The notes: generated by a model not told the origin, from the letters alone. 64,000 nt of DNA from Gonocerus acuteangulatus (GCA_946811695.1 OX328132.1:129924208-129988207); one strand, 5' to 3'; counted from the stretch's first letter, positions 1 to 10,397 are shown. Made by a program: numbers and translations.

Positions 1-745
1 CTTATTATACTACTATACTAATTTTACTGATAAATGCAATTTAAAACAAGAAACAACCAACTACAAAGTGAGATAAACAAAGAGAAAAACCGTTTCAATA
101 GACTTTTTTAACACTTTTTAAGATTTAAGCGCTTATATCTCTGATTGACGTTGCCCCATCGAATATTGCTTCAGAACATTTTTTGTAGAGAATTTAGTAA
201 GCATTCGAATGGTCACCTTCCACTTACCATGATTTCCCAACCCTTATCGAGATATTTACGAAAAATGTATGAAGATCTGAAAACTTTTCATGTCTATTAA
301 TAAAAAAAATGTTTTCGCATACTTCCTTAACTCCAAATATAACCAACATTTAAATATATCGGGTGGAATAAATTTCCAAGATGTAGAAAATATTTCAACT
401 GAATCCCGCGATTCTAAGTACCCACAAAAAAATAATGACTTACAAAAACATTGATTCCACTTTTCTCAGGAACGGTTAGAGGTCTCGCCTTGAAAATGGT
501 TTCATTCGTTTTCCTATGTTAAGAAACATATAACACAAGTACCTGCAAGCATATAAACTCAAAAACGTAAGCGTTACGAATTTTTTTGCGCGAATTTCGC
601 CCCAAACGCAATCTTCCTTTGGGCGGATTCTGCTGGCTAACGATCTTGAGCTTTCAAATTAGAAAACAGATTTTTGTACCAAATTTCATCAAAATCGGAC
701 CATTTTTGACCTTGCTAGAGCGCGAACAGACAAGCATATATATAA

Positions 746-808
<63 letters not shown>

Positions 809-943
809 AATTTTAGCCACCTATATTTTCGTGATCTATAGGGTCTGAAACGAGAAAGTTTCTAGTCAGCACGTCCGGATCGCGTCATGAGGTCAACCTC
901 ATAAGCGGGTTCTCCCTATGGAGATAGGGAGTAACCGCGCTAA
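1..943 (+). mobile_element. Helitron-like (HINE-type) repeat copy, 3' end at 943
   Basis: This is one of more than ten copies of the dominant dispersed family of the window. In order it shows an AT-rich body, a conserved block at about 585-720 (GCGCGAATTTCGCCCCAAACG, here slightly diverged), a TA microsatellite, a block ending in a hairpin (GGTTCTCCCTAT with GATAGGGAGTAACC), and the terminus CGCGCTAA. A 3' hairpin followed by CTRR is typical of Helitrons. A microsatellite core plus subterminal inverted repeats fits non-autonomous Helentron relatives (HINEs). No Rep/helicase coding was seen in any copy. The first 560 bases match the body at 44590-45180. The left end may lie outside the window. 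Class assignment is inference. Confidence 0.5.
737..805. repeat. (TA)n microsatellite
   Basis: An interrupted TA tract forms the core of the Helitron-like copy ending at 943. The reading frames across it are only Tyr-Ile runs. Confidence 0.95.
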
Positions 944-1039
944 AATAACAAAAAATAAAAACAGACAAAAAGAACCGTTCGAATAAACGAAATCAATTAT
1001 TATTTAAATTTTAACGTCCATTTATTATTACCTACGAAT

Positions 1040-1180
1040 TTTAGGACGGGTTATCTATAGGTTACCACCCTTTTCTAGCCAGGATAGGGGTGATACCTTT
1101 TCTTTTTTTCGAAAGAAAAGCCACCGCCCCTAGTGAGAATCGAACCCACGACCTTTGGCACGGAGTACGAAATCAATTAC
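1040..1180 (-). mobile_element. tRNA-derived SINE fragment
   Basis: On the minus strand the segment contains GGGTTCGATTCTC, a good B box (GWTCRANNC), within a tRNA-like T-arm context. No convincing A box or poly-A tail was seen, so this is a weak call for a decayed SINE head. No gene was seen in the rest of 944-1388. Confidence 0.4.
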
Positions 1181-1388
1181 TTCAAAGTTTAAAGCACTTA
1201 TTTCTCCGATTGAAATCGCCTAATCAAAAATGTCTTCAGAACAATGTTTGTAGACAATTTAGTCAGCTTTCGAATGGAAACCTTTTGTATAACAAGATTC
1301 TCTACCTTTCGAGATATTAAGGAAAACATACAAAGTTCCCAAAAGGTTTCATGACTCTTCATAAAATATTTCATTCTAATCCTTCCAG

Positions 1389-1581
1389 TCCAGGCAACGA
1401 ATGCTTAAAAACTGCTATAGGTGGAACACAATTTTTGACTTCAAAACTTTGTTTCGGCCAGTTAGGAGGTCACCATATCAAAAGTCCTCACCCGTAGCCT
1501 TTGTGCCGGGGGGAGGGGGGCAATTTATTATTAATAAATAACGGTTATAGGGTTGTAGAGTATTGTATTCCCTTCAATAAT
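1389..1581 (+). repeat. Repeat K, partial copy
   Basis: This matches the dispersed repeat at 6675-7195. Shared landmarks are GTAGCCTTTGTGCCGGGGGG and the later string GGGTTGTAGAGTATTGTATT followed by CCCTTCAATAA. The copy runs straight into the 71-bp array. The class is unknown. Confidence 0.7.
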
Positions 1582-1762
1582 CTAGGCGGTGGGTAGATGG
1601 CCAGGCCAAGTACCGGCCTACGCATACTGTGTGTATATTACAGGAGGTCTATCTAGGCGGTGGGTAGATGGCCAGGCCAAATTCCGGCCTAAGCATACTG
1701 TGTGTATATTACAGGAGGTCTATCTAGGGGGTGGGTAGATGGCCAGGCCAAGTTCCGGCCTA
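1582..1762. repeat. 71-bp tandem array, left part
   Basis: About 2.5 units start with CTAGGCGGTGGGTAGATGGCC at 1582, 1653 and 1724, a period of 71 bp. The array is interrupted at 1763 by the foldback element and resumes at 4989 in the same orientation. The first unit at 1582 abuts a repeat K copy. Confidence 0.92.
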
Positions 1763-2490
1763 TAGTCCGTCGGCCCGTGACATTTTATGCAACGATTTTT
1801 AAGATTCTTCATTTTTTCACTATTGATTGTACAAGTCTTAACTAGAACAGTGCCACTTGTCAGCTGGCTAGGTAGCGGTGGGTTTGGCTGCGGGGGCGTT
1901 GCAAACTTCGGAAAAATATGAAAATGTGAAACGATTTTAAGATTCATGAAATTTTTTGGAGAAACACCTTTCATTATACAATAATCATTGGCACTTGTCA
2001 GCTGGCCGGCCAGCGGTGGGCTGCTTGTCAGCTGGGGGTCTAAACTTGGCAAAAATACGATATTCTGAAACGATTTTAAGATTGCTGAAATTTTGGTGGT
2101 TACTTGTATTTGTAGTGAGATTAACGAAAAACATTGTCAGCTGCTCATATCTTGGTGGAAAACTTGTCAGCTGGGGGGGTATAAGCGCTGAGCGTATGGC
2201 GCGCGCTCCGCTTTATACCGCCAGCTGACAACTTTTCCACCCACATATAAGCAGCTGACAATTTGTTTCGTCAATCTTATTACGAATACTACCTACTAAC
2301 AAAATTTCAGGAATCTTAATATAGTTTTTGACTATTTAATAGCGAAAGCATGCTTATATTGATTACAACTTCTGAATATATTGATTGTAAATGAATATTT
2401 TTATTATCAACGTTAAAATATATTATGTATTTGCATTAAGGTAAGATGAAAAAATGTGTCAATTATTTGTATAAAATACTGTATTGGTAA
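1763..2490 (+). repeat. Left long TIR of foldback element
   Basis: The arm is near-identical, inverted, to 4262-4986. It contains spaced copies of CAGCTGACAA / TTGTCAGCTG (for example near 1858, 1997, 2024, 2137, 2164, 2222 and 2251). Such short direct and inverted subrepeats are candidate transposase-binding sites. Confidence 0.9.
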
Positions 2491-2570
2491 TAAAAAAGTA
2501 TTATACAATTAATCATAATAATAATAATAATAATAGTATACTAATAACACTTTGTAATAAAAAGAAAGTC

Positions 2571-2930
2571 AATCGTTTTCTGATTCTGACTCTTCACCTT
2601 CAGAATCATCACCCCCCCCCCCCCCCGCAGTAATTGTGCGGTCATCCTCTTCTTGGTGTCTTTCAGCTGAAAATACTAATTATTGTTATTGATAAAATGA
2701 TTAAACATTAATAAAGCATAGAAAATGAATAGTTTTAATATCTCCAGTGAATTGCTGATCTCGAACAATCATATCAACTACTCGACGGAATTGTTCGCCG
2801 TCAAACCATTTACAGGTTTATATATTATCTTCAATATCCCATCCGTAATCCAGAGGAGTTAAACTTGAAGGTTCTTGTTTGTTTATTTTAGATTTTAAAC
2901 ATCGTCGTATAGGTATTATTTTTTTTTTCA
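2571..2930 (-). pseudogene. Acidic C-terminal exon and upstream exon remnant, foldback element protein (copy 1)
   Basis: Read on the minus strand, 2660 to 2567 gives ERHQEEDDRTITA, a short poly-Gly from a C-homopolymer, then DDSEGEESESEND and a stop. It follows TATTTTCAG, a good intron acceptor. Further upstream (2835-2750) an exon-like stretch reads CKWFDGEQFRRVVDM then IVRDQQFTG, preceded after one stop codon by EPSSLTPLDYGWDIEDN. A homologous copy with the same frame occurs at 3915-4135, which argues for real coding ancestry. I do not recognise the protein. Being inside a transposon, it is probably the C-terminal part of an element-encoded protein. Confidence 0.5.
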
Positions 2931-2964
2931 ATCTACTTTACAGTATATTTATACCTACTCGATA

Positions 2965-3165
2965 TTAGAGGTATAGCCCACGGGGATCAACCATACAGGC
3001 TGCTAGGATTGCTAAAACGTGAAGAAGCTCTACACCTCTTAAGGATTGTTTAACTGTAGTCTGTATAGAGTGTCTGACACAGCAGACATACATACAACAA
3101 TTCTTTAAAACATTGTTTTGGGTACAATTGCATTGATAAAGGCCCCAAATAGTATTTTTACTCAT
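2965..3165 (-). pseudogene. Cysteine-rich coding remnant in foldback element
   Basis: A 66-codon minus-strand frame contains seven cysteines in its N-terminal half (QCNCTQNN, then CCMYVCC). It lies upstream, in minus-strand sense, of the DYGW/WFDGEQ exon remnant. It could be a zinc-binding part of the same transposon protein. It could also be chance. Confidence 0.28.
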
Positions 3166-3224
3166 ATATCTTGCATGTACAAACAGCGATCCGTTAGAAT
3201 TTTATTATATGTGAAGATAGATTA

Positions 3225-3690
3225 CGGCTAGTAGTGGTAAGTTGGTAAATCGGGTCCAGAATAAACCCCCCTCCTAATAAACCGATTTACTTTATTTTTA
3301 CAACATATTTTTCTATTAATATTTCTACAAACGAATATCGAGTTTCGTCCGAGCGACTTTGGGTCCGGAGTAAACCCCTTCTCCAGATGAACCAATTTTT
3401 CTGGTTAAAGAACTCGTTAAATCATTTGCTAAGAGAATACTATATACAAAGTTTCGTGAAAAAAAAAATCCTCTGGTGTGTATCGTATTAACGATAGTTC
3501 ATGAAATGTTGGACGTGATTCTTTACGTTGGCATAACTTTTTTATTTATGTACCGATTCGCATGAAACAAACACTAAATGTTAAGTGAAACGTACCACAA
3601 TATATTAGTGAATACTGCAACTAAATCGGATAAGCCGTTTCTGAGATTAGCGCGTACAGATAAACAGACAAGCCGGGAAAAATGTTTTTG
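3225..3690. repeat. Degenerate dispersed repeat inside foldback element
   Basis: This shares GGGTCCGGAGTAAACCCC, then GAACCGATTT-like, GAACTCGTT and AGTTTCGTG landmarks, with 36700-37160. The block ends in GCGCGTACAGATAAACAGAC. It interrupts the foldback interior between the two direct coding remnants. The class is unknown. Confidence 0.6.
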
Positions 3691-3914
3691 AAAATCATTG
3701 TTTTGGGTACTATTTCATTGATAAAGGTCCCAATAGTATTTTTCTTCTCTTTAGATACAGACAGCGATCCGTTAGAATTGTATTATTTGTATAGATTTGT
3801 ATTAAGGTATGATGAAAAAATATATTATTTATTTGTATAAAATACTGTAAAAATTAATATATAATTTATTTATAATAATAATAGTTACCTAATAAAACTT
3901 TTTATTAAAAAGAA

Positions 3915-4135
3915 AGTCTGACTCTTCACCTTCAGAATCATTACTTTCGATATTTGTACTGTTTGTGAGGTCATTCTGCTGTCTCTCATGTGAAAATACT
4001 AATTATTGGTATTGAAAAAATGATGAAACATTAATAAAGCAAAGAAAATGAATAATTTTAATATCTTCAGTGAATTACTCATCTCGAACAATCATTTCAA
4101 CTACTGGAGGTAATTGTTTGCCATTAGATGTTAAA
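3915..4135 (-). pseudogene. Acidic C-terminal exon remnant, foldback element protein (copy 2)
   Basis: The minus strand reads ERQQNDLTNSTNIESNDSEG then EESDF, matching copy 1 at 2571-2660 in the same frame. The intron acceptor has decayed from TTTCAG to TTTCAC, and the stop is replaced by readthrough. The upstream exon equivalent (4080-4130) is also recognisable. The duplicate is direct, not inverted, so it is separate from the TIRs. Confidence 0.5.
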
Positions 4136-4261
4136 ATTTGGATGAATATGGGAACGTGAACAAACCAAACTATTTAGATAATAATAAGTTATTTTTAACA
4201 CTCGGTGAAACACTGTACCAAGCGTTGCCTGATTTTCACGCATTCACAGGCGAAAATTTTT

Positions 4262-4986
4262 TATGTGCTATGTATTTTATACAAATAAATGATATATTTT
4301 TTCATCATACCTTAATGCAAATACATAATATATTTTAACGTTGATATTAAAAATATTCATTTACAATCAATATATTCAGAAGTTGTATTCAATGTAAGCA
4401 TGCTTTCGCTATTAAATAGTCAAAAACTATATTAAGATTCCTGAAATTTTGTTAGTAGGTAGTATTCGTAATAAGATTGACGAAACAAATTGTCAGCTGC
4501 TTATATGTGGGTGGAAAAGTTGTCAGCTGGCGGTATAAAGCGGAGCGCGCCATACGCTCAGCGCTTATACCCCCCCCCCCCAGCTGACAAGTTTTCCACC
4601 AAGATATGAGCAGCTGACAATGTTTTTCGTTAATCTCACTACAAATACTAGTAACAATTTCAGCAATCTTAAAATCGTTTCAGAATTTCGTATTTTTGCC
4701 AAGTTTAGACCCCCAGCTGACAAGCAGCCCACCGCTGGCCGGCCAGCTGACAAGTGCCAATGATTATTGTATAATGAAAGGCGTTTCTCCAAAAAATTTC
4801 ATGAATCTTAAAATCGTTTCACATTTTCATATTTTTCCGAAGTTCGCAACGCCCCCGCAGCCAAACCCACCGCTACCTAGCCAGCTGACAAGTGGCACTG
4901 TTCTAGTTAAGACTTGTACAATCAATAGTGAAAAAATGAAGAATCTTAAAAATCGTTGCATGAAATGTACACGGGCCGACGGACTA
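4262..4986 (-). repeat. Right long TIR of foldback element
   Basis: This is the inverted partner of 1763-2490. The alignment is close throughout, with small indels such as a different C-homopolymer length near 4571. Confidence 0.9.
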
Positions 4987-5229
4987 TAAGCATACTGTGT
5001 GTATATTACAGGAGGTCTATCTAGGCGGTGGGTAGATGGCCAGGCCAAGTTCCGGCCTAAGCATACTGTGTGTATATTACAGGAGGTCTATCTAGGCGGT
5101 GGGTAGATGGCCAGGCCAAGTTCCGGCCTAAGCATACTGTGTGTATATTACAGGAGGTCTATCTAGGCGGTGGGTAGATGGCCAGGCCAAGTTCCGGCCT
5201 AAGCATACTGTGTGTATATTACAGGAGGT
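4987..5229. repeat. 71-bp tandem array, right part
   Basis: Units recur at 5021, 5092 and 5163 with a 71-bp period and the same orientation as 1582-1762. The TA at 4987-4988 is the duplicated target of the foldback element. Confidence 0.92.
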
Positions 5230-5664
5230 CTTAGAGCCGATTTTTACCCTCTCGTAACTTTCAACCAGGTAAACATAAAGTTATGAAATTTTACACAGGT
5301 ATTATACTACTAGACGTGAGTAAAACTGGAAATTTTCATAATTCTACATCGAATATTTTCTGAGATATAAACGATCGAAAATCGGGATTTATAAGACTCA
5401 CTGACTCATCAAAATTATTAGGCACTTCCCATGAGGCTAGAGACTTGAAATTTTGCAGGATGATATATATGAGGGTGATATTAAAGGAAAAAATCGAAAA
5501 ATTCTGAAAAGTTGTGTTTGACGCCACTTCCGGGGCGGGGGCGTGCCAGTTTTGTACTTCCTACAGAAACCCATCATTCCGTCCGAAACCCATGATGTGA
5601 GGTATCAAATGAATCGTCTCGGTATGAAGAACCTATATTTGATGTTTTAAGAAACATCTAGGTG
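5230..5664. other. No recognisable feature
   Basis: This is mostly AT-rich sequence with a short GC-rich patch near 5530 (GGGGCGGGGGCGTG). No coding or repeat signal could be supported. Confidence 0.5.
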
Positions 5665-6048
5665 TATGTAGGCTCGGTCAAAATCTTATACCAGCTGTCT
5701 GTCTGTATGTTTGTTCCCTATACAAATCTGAACCGTTTGACCGATTTTGACCAAACTTGGGACACAGGTGGGTCTTGATACGGGGAGAATCATAGGCTAG
5801 TTCAATATCGTCTATCAGCTGTTTGCCTAACTGTTTATTCCTTATACAAATCCACAGGATTTGACCAATTTTTATCAAAGATGGTGCACAGGTAGGTCTT
5901 TATCCAGGTAGTGTCATAGGCTAGGTGAAAATCTTCTATCAGCTGTCTGTCTGCATGTTTGTTCCTTACACAAATTCACGCCGTTTGACCGATTTTGACC
6001 AAACTTGGCACACAGGTAGGTCTTGGTCTGGGGAATGCACTAGGATAG
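5665..6048 (+). repeat. 124-bp tandem repeat block (three units)
   Basis: Units share TTTGACCGATTTTGACCAAA, AGGTCTTG, CATAGGCTAG and CAGCTGTCTGTCTG, with anchors at about 5737, 5861 and 5985. The same 124-bp unit occurs in reverse orientation at 19762-20285, so this is a fragment of the dispersed element seen there. Confidence 0.85.
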
Positions 6049-6542
6049 GTGTATTAAGTGTACCACATTTTCAACCAAAAATATTTGCTAATACAAGAGA
6101 TGATACAAGAAAGAAATGTCCAAGTTCATGACTTAGAAAACCTCATAGTTACTTACTAAGAACAGTAAAGACACTTCAACTGACCTTTAAAAACAACAAT
6201 AAAAATACTTATATCCAGTTACTAAAATATCACTTTCCTCAACCACGTATATTTTTAAACTTGGCAATGTTTAGTTTTCTCTCTAAAGATAATTTTGGCA
6301 CAAAAAAAAAAAAAAAAAAACATTGCCAAGTTTAAGAATATACGTGGTTGAGGAAAGTGATATTTTAGTAACTGGATATAAGTATTTTTATTGTTGTTTT
6401 TAAAGGTCAGTTGAAGTGTCTTTACTGTTCTTAGTAAGTAACTATGAGGTCTTCTAAGTCATGAACTTGGACATTTCTTTCTTGTATCATCTCTTGTATT
6501 GGCAAATATTTTTGGTTGAAAATGTGGTACACTTAATACACC
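6049..6542. repeat. 490-bp hairpin (inverted repeat with short loop)
   Basis: Arms 6049-6271 and 6319-6542 are reverse complements with very few mismatches. The 47-base loop ends in an A tract. Outer ends are GGTGTATTAAGTG and CACTTAATACACC. There is no coding potential and no clear target duplication. The left arm abuts the 124-bp repeats. It may be a foldback element or a local inverted duplication. Confidence 0.9.
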
Positions 6543-6674
6543 AACTCATACTACTTTTTTTGGAGTTTAGGATGCCAAGGCGTTTTTGGGGGGTTTTAGG
6601 AAGAGATATTTCTCGCTTTTTGGGGAAGGGAAAGTTTCTTTGTGGGGGGAGGAACTTGGCCTCTATTTCACATT

Positions 6675-7195
6675 TAAATCATTTCAGTGTTCTTCGTGAA
6701 ATCTGAAATTTAGCGACTAATTGTCCAAGCAACTAAGAGTTATAGATGGAAATGTTTGGAACACAATTTTTAACTTCATAACTTTGTTTCGGTTGGTTAG
6801 GTGGTCAACATATCAAAAGTCCCCGCCCGTAGCCTTTGTGCCGGGGGGAAATGGGTTTAGAATGTCCCATTTTTCGGGTTTTCACTTATATCTCGGAAAC
6901 CCTGCGTCCTAGCGACATGACCATTCTATAACAAATGAAAACTGATTAAATATGCTAAAAGTTAAACTCAATAAAGTTTTTCAAGATATCTTTAGTTTTC
7001 GAAATATCCGCTCTTAAATGTCTGTCATTTTGGGGAAAAACGGAGTTTTTGCTCTTTTTGACAGGAGTTCTTTAACGATAACCCAAAAAAAATAAATGCC
7101 GTTTATAGGGTTGTAAAACATTACATTCCCTTCAAGAATATATATATAACTTTACTATTTTATGTATTTTCCTTCAAACGTGAAAACAGTTTTAG
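6675..7195 (+). repeat. Repeat K, longest forward copy
   Basis: This carries TCCCCGCCCGTAGCCTTTGT, GCCGGGGGG, ATCTCGGAAACCC, CGTCCTAGCGACATGACC and AAAACTTTATTGAG-like landmarks. It is inverted relative to 7428-7728 plus 10184-10397. I could not recognise a class; it has no coding capacity. Confidence 0.75.
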
Positions 7196-7427
7196 TCTTC
7201 ATCATGATATCTGGCGAAAACTGTCGACCAATGAACCTTTCAAATTCTCACCATTTCCAGTCAATGTATTGTCCAAAATATACTCCATTATGTAAATATA
7301 GTGATTACTGGACGTATAAATAGCACAAAATATATCATTTTGGGCCCACTGAGTTATTCACACTCAATTAGATAAGATCTATGATCTTATATTGGGAATG
7401 GTTTTGCTAAGACCATGTGAGTGCGTA
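7196..7427. other. Spacer between inverted repeat K copies
   Basis: This is AT-rich sequence forming the loop between forward and reverse K copies. No gene or known repeat was seen. Confidence 0.5.
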
Positions 7428-7728
7428 TATAACATTTGAAAGAAAATACATAAAATAGTACAATAATATATATTATTGAAGCGAATGGATTGCTCTACAA
7501 CCCTATATTCGACATTTATTTTTTGGGTTCATCGTTGAAGAGATATCCGGTCGAAAATAGAAAATAGTATGTTTTTCCCCAAAATGACTGACATTCAAGA
7601 GCGTATATTTCGAAAACTAATGATATCTCGAAAAACTTTATTGAGTCTAACTTGTATAATATTTGATCGACTTTCATTTGTTATAGAATGGTCATGTCGC
7701 TAGGACGCAGGGTTTCCGAGATATAAGT
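7428..7728 (-). repeat. Repeat K, reverse copy, first part
   Basis: This is the reverse complement of the 6890-7195 region. It breaks at GAGATATAAGT (7718-7728), where a LINE is inserted, and resumes at 10184. Confidence 0.8.
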
Positions 7729-8091
7729 TTTTTTTTTTTTTATAATTTATTTATGAGCACCCCGCATTGACAGCGTTTCGCCCAGGTACACATATAAAAT
7801 AGAAATACATAACAACAACAAAATAGTTACAATATTACATAATTACAAATCCAATTATATTATTGTGTGTTTTAATCTAATTATACAATTAAGTTTGTGA
7901 ATAACATACAGCTAAAAGTAAAATTAACTAGTAAAAAACAATACATTTTTAAGAAAAACTTATAATTATAAAGGAAACGAAGAAAATAGTTCCTATGTAC
8001 AATATGACTATACATAATCGCAACAGTTTCTATTTACAATATAGGTTCTATGCATAATATGACAACATACATAAGAACAATAGCCCCATGT

Positions 8092-8172
8092 TTTTATCAT
8101 CCCACGGCTCGCTGGTAAAATTCCTCGCTGCACCCTGGATGTCGGCGCTAATGACCTAGATGTAGATGCGCC

Positions 8173-8207
<35 letters not shown>
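8092..8207 (+). mobile_element. SINE-A, 5'-truncated, inside the LINE 3' UTR
   Basis: The segment is the 3' half of SINE-A (TGTCGGCGCTAATGACC, then GATGCGCCGT and a long poly-A). It is flanked by a perfect 11-bp duplication TAGCCCCATGT at 8081-8091 and 8208-8218. The SINE therefore inserted after the LINE. Confidence 0.9.
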
Positions 8208-8208
<1 letters not shown>

Positions 8209-8442
8209 GCCCCATGTACAATCAATAGGAAGGATCCTATGTAAAATAATGATGAAAAATTGAATAAATCACGTCATGAGTGATGTTTATTAAAAAAAAA
8301 AACAAAAAAAAAACGGCGGTGTTAAAAGCATAGTTTGGGTCGTCTAGACAATCAAAGACAATGAATTAAGAAAATTAAGTGGTTGTTGTAATACATACTA
8401 CACCCACATGTTGACTATTTGAGGAGTTTGGTCTGGGGTTTG

Positions 8443-8841
8443 TTAAATTTTGTTAAAAATATTGTTGTCTTTAAGAAAGGTAAGTATAGCGTTGATATGG
8501 TGACTGCTATCACGGAGTAGTTCGTTCATGTCTCGTGGAATTTCCAAGTCTTGTCTCAAATTACAGTCTGTCAGTATATGTTGAACTGTGAGGTCTTTGT
8601 TACAGATTTGGCACAGTGGTTTATCAGACTTTGTCATAAGGTATTCATGAGTTATACGCGTGTGGCCTATCCTTAGTCTGGCTAACACTACTTCTTCTCG
8701 CCTTGAATCCCTGTATGACGAAGCCCAGTCGCTTACGGTCTCTTTAATTTGTCGAAGTTTGTTTTCTGTTATGCTCGACCAGTTCAGTTGCCATTTGTCT
8801 TTTATGTCGTTTTTATTTTGCCGTGAAACTTCTTTGTGGTA
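8443..8841 (-). pseudogene. LINE ORF2 C-terminus with zinc knuckle
   Basis: The minus strand reads RIGHTRITHEYL followed by a CCHC knuckle (C-Q-I-C, H, C in the stretch PLCQICNKDLTVQHILTDC). This arrangement is typical of the end of insect LINE ORF2 proteins. Upstream (8689-8841) the linker is nearly intact, but one TAG interrupts it just after GQLK. Spacing matches the second LINE at 56412-56650. Confidence 0.8.
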
Positions 8842-9175
8842 CTATTTAAGTTGGCCATAAGTTGGTTCCTCCGTCACAAGTTTTGCTTGTAAGTCAGCAG
8901 CCGTGCTTTGTCCTAAGTCTTTGTGTCCTGCCAGCCACCATAGTGTGATGTGCTTTCCAAATGTATGCAAATTGTGAATTTGCTCTATAATTTCTATGCA
9001 TGTAGGATGTGTTGTGTACATGTTCTGTAAGCACTGGAGTGAACTCAAAGAGTCGCTACAGATGATTACATGTGGCTGGTGGGTTAATGGGACGTTCTGT
9101 AGTGCAAGAAGGATAGCACGGAGCTCGGCGTCTAATATGCTAGAATATGGTGGTAGCTTTAAACGGAAGATGCTA
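8842..9175 (-). pseudogene. LINE RNase H domain, distal part
   Basis: After a single-base frameshift near 9175 the frame continues YSSILDAELRAILLALQ (second acidic residue), VIICSDSLSSLQCL (third) and WWLAGHKDLGQSTAADLQAK (last Asp). With TDGSK in the preceding segment all four acidic positions of an RNase H fold can be seen. The domain is disabled only by the frameshift. Confidence 0.8.
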
Positions 9176-9685
9176 TCTTGGGATTATAGCCGCAGATCCG
9201 ACACCATTTGGCGTTTTGGACCCATCAGTGTAAAATGTTTGGCAATTTTTGTGTTTTGTAATAAATGCTTTAAAGTATTCTGTGTATAATATTGTACTGG
9301 CTGGATTTGTCTTTTTGAATTTTGTGAGTGTTAAATCTATATTATAATTTTGAGTTATCCAAGGAGGTTTTAGTGTAAGTTTGTGTGTAATAATGTTTGG
9401 ATTGCTAAGACCAAACTCCTCTTTCACTCTACGATATCTTATTATGAACGGTCGAATGTGGCCTTCTCTGCGTTCATAACCGTCAGCATGAGGGTTGTCT
9501 AGTATGTCACTTATACAAGAGGTATTGGGATACGAAATAATTTTATTATAAAATTTACTTATGAGCATAGCTCTCCTAATGTGCAATGGAGGTTCTGCTG
9601 ATTCAGCATACAAACTTACTGAGGGGCTTGACCTAAAGGCACCAAGGGCTAGTCGAATTGCAGTGTTGTGTATAGGGTTTAGCAT
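9173..9685 (-). pseudogene. LINE RT C-terminal region plus start of RNase H
   Basis: A 170-codon frame begins MLNPIHNTAIRLALGAFRSS, the conserved post-RT segment of I/Jockey-type LINEs (compare the same motif in the 57370-58044 LINE). It ends in FYTDGSKTPNGVGSAA, the first catalytic block of RNase H. It then terminates at the frameshift. Confidence 0.85.
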
Positions 9686-10150
9686 GTTCAGTGTACTGGG
9701 TTTGGCAGACGAGTATGCTACACATCCATAGTCCAGGATACTACATCCATAGTCCTATACATTATACATAGGAGGATCGGTAGACGCTTAGCATTACACG
9801 TCTGTCGGCCCCCCATTTTGTATTACGAAGGATTCTTAAAATATGTAACGATTGTTTACATCTTTTGAGAAGGTCCTTTAGGTGGGGTACCCATGTGAGG
9901 CGTCTGTCAAAGTGTAGACCTAGGAATTTTAACACATCTGTTTGAATAACAGGTCTGTTGTTTAAGTGCAGAGTGTAGTTGGTGTTTTGTCTTTTTCTAG
10001 TAAATAAAATAGATTTCGTCTTGTTTGTCGAGAAAGTCGGTCCAGTTTTCTCGGTCCAGTGTCCTAGTGAATGAATAGCGTTTTCGTATTATGTGGTCTA
10101 ACGTTGAAAGATTTGGTCTAAAACCACATTGAAACATTGAAAGTAGTTTT
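9686..10150 (-). pseudogene. LINE RT distal fragment with internal deletion
   Basis: Minus-strand pieces read MFQCGFRPNLSTLDHI, then after a deletion GPTFSTNKTKSILFTRKRQ, then VLKFLGLHFDRRLTW, VPHLKDLLKRC and ILRNTKWGADRR. These are RT motifs around the post-catalytic region. The YADD catalytic segment is missing at the deletion near 10085. Confidence 0.75.
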
Positions 10151-10183
10151 TTTGATTCAATTAAGATATAAGTGAAACCCCGA

Positions 10184-10397
10184 GATATAAGTGAAAACCC
10201 GAAAAATGGGACATTCTAAACCCCCCCCCCCCGGCTTAAAGGCTACGGGCGGGGACTTTTGATATGTTGACCACCTAACCAACCGAAACAAAGTTACGAA
10301 GTTAAAAATTGTGTTCCAAACATTTCCATCCATAACTCTTAGTTGCTTGGACAATTAGTCGCTAAATTTAAGATTTCACGAAGAACACTGAAATGAT
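10184..10397 (-). repeat. Repeat K, reverse copy, second part
   Basis: This continues 7428-7728 after the LINE. It contains the reverse of the GTGCCGGGG landmark with an expanded C run near 10221 and ends in CACGAAGAACACTGAAATGATTT, matching 6675 onwards in reverse. Confidence 0.8.

Larger units (their letters stand above)
1763..4986. mobile_element. Foldback DNA transposon with long terminal inverted repeats
   Basis: The left end is TAGTCCGTCGGCCCGTG and the right end is its exact reverse complement. Both sides are flanked by TA, and the empty site can be read from neighbouring 71-bp units (CCGGCCTAAGCATACTG). The TIRs are about 725 bp. Between them lie two directly repeated coding remnants on the minus strand and a second degenerate repeat. 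A TA duplication occurs in Tc1/mariner and some other superfamilies, but the very long TIRs and multi-exon remnants are unusual for those. I leave the superfamily open. The element looks dead. Confidence 0.85.
7729..10164 (-). mobile_element. LINE remnant, I/Jockey-type with RNase H, 5'-truncated
   Basis: The poly-T run at 7729-7741 is the poly-A tail of a minus-strand retrotransposon. Going 5' (rightward) there are a 3' UTR, a CCHC zinc knuckle, an RNase H domain and the distal part of a reverse transcriptase. The insertion splits repeat K, with AGATATAAG on both sides as a candidate duplication. Upstream of about 10164 the RT palm is missing, so the copy is 5'-truncated and dead. RNase H after RT points to the I-group/Jockey superfamily; the clade is not resolved. 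Confidence 0.85.

Noticed and set aside
586..816. Tyr-Ile-rich small proteins at many loci
   Set aside because: They are translations of TA microsatellites and the adjacent Helitron-like block. No independent evidence of coding.
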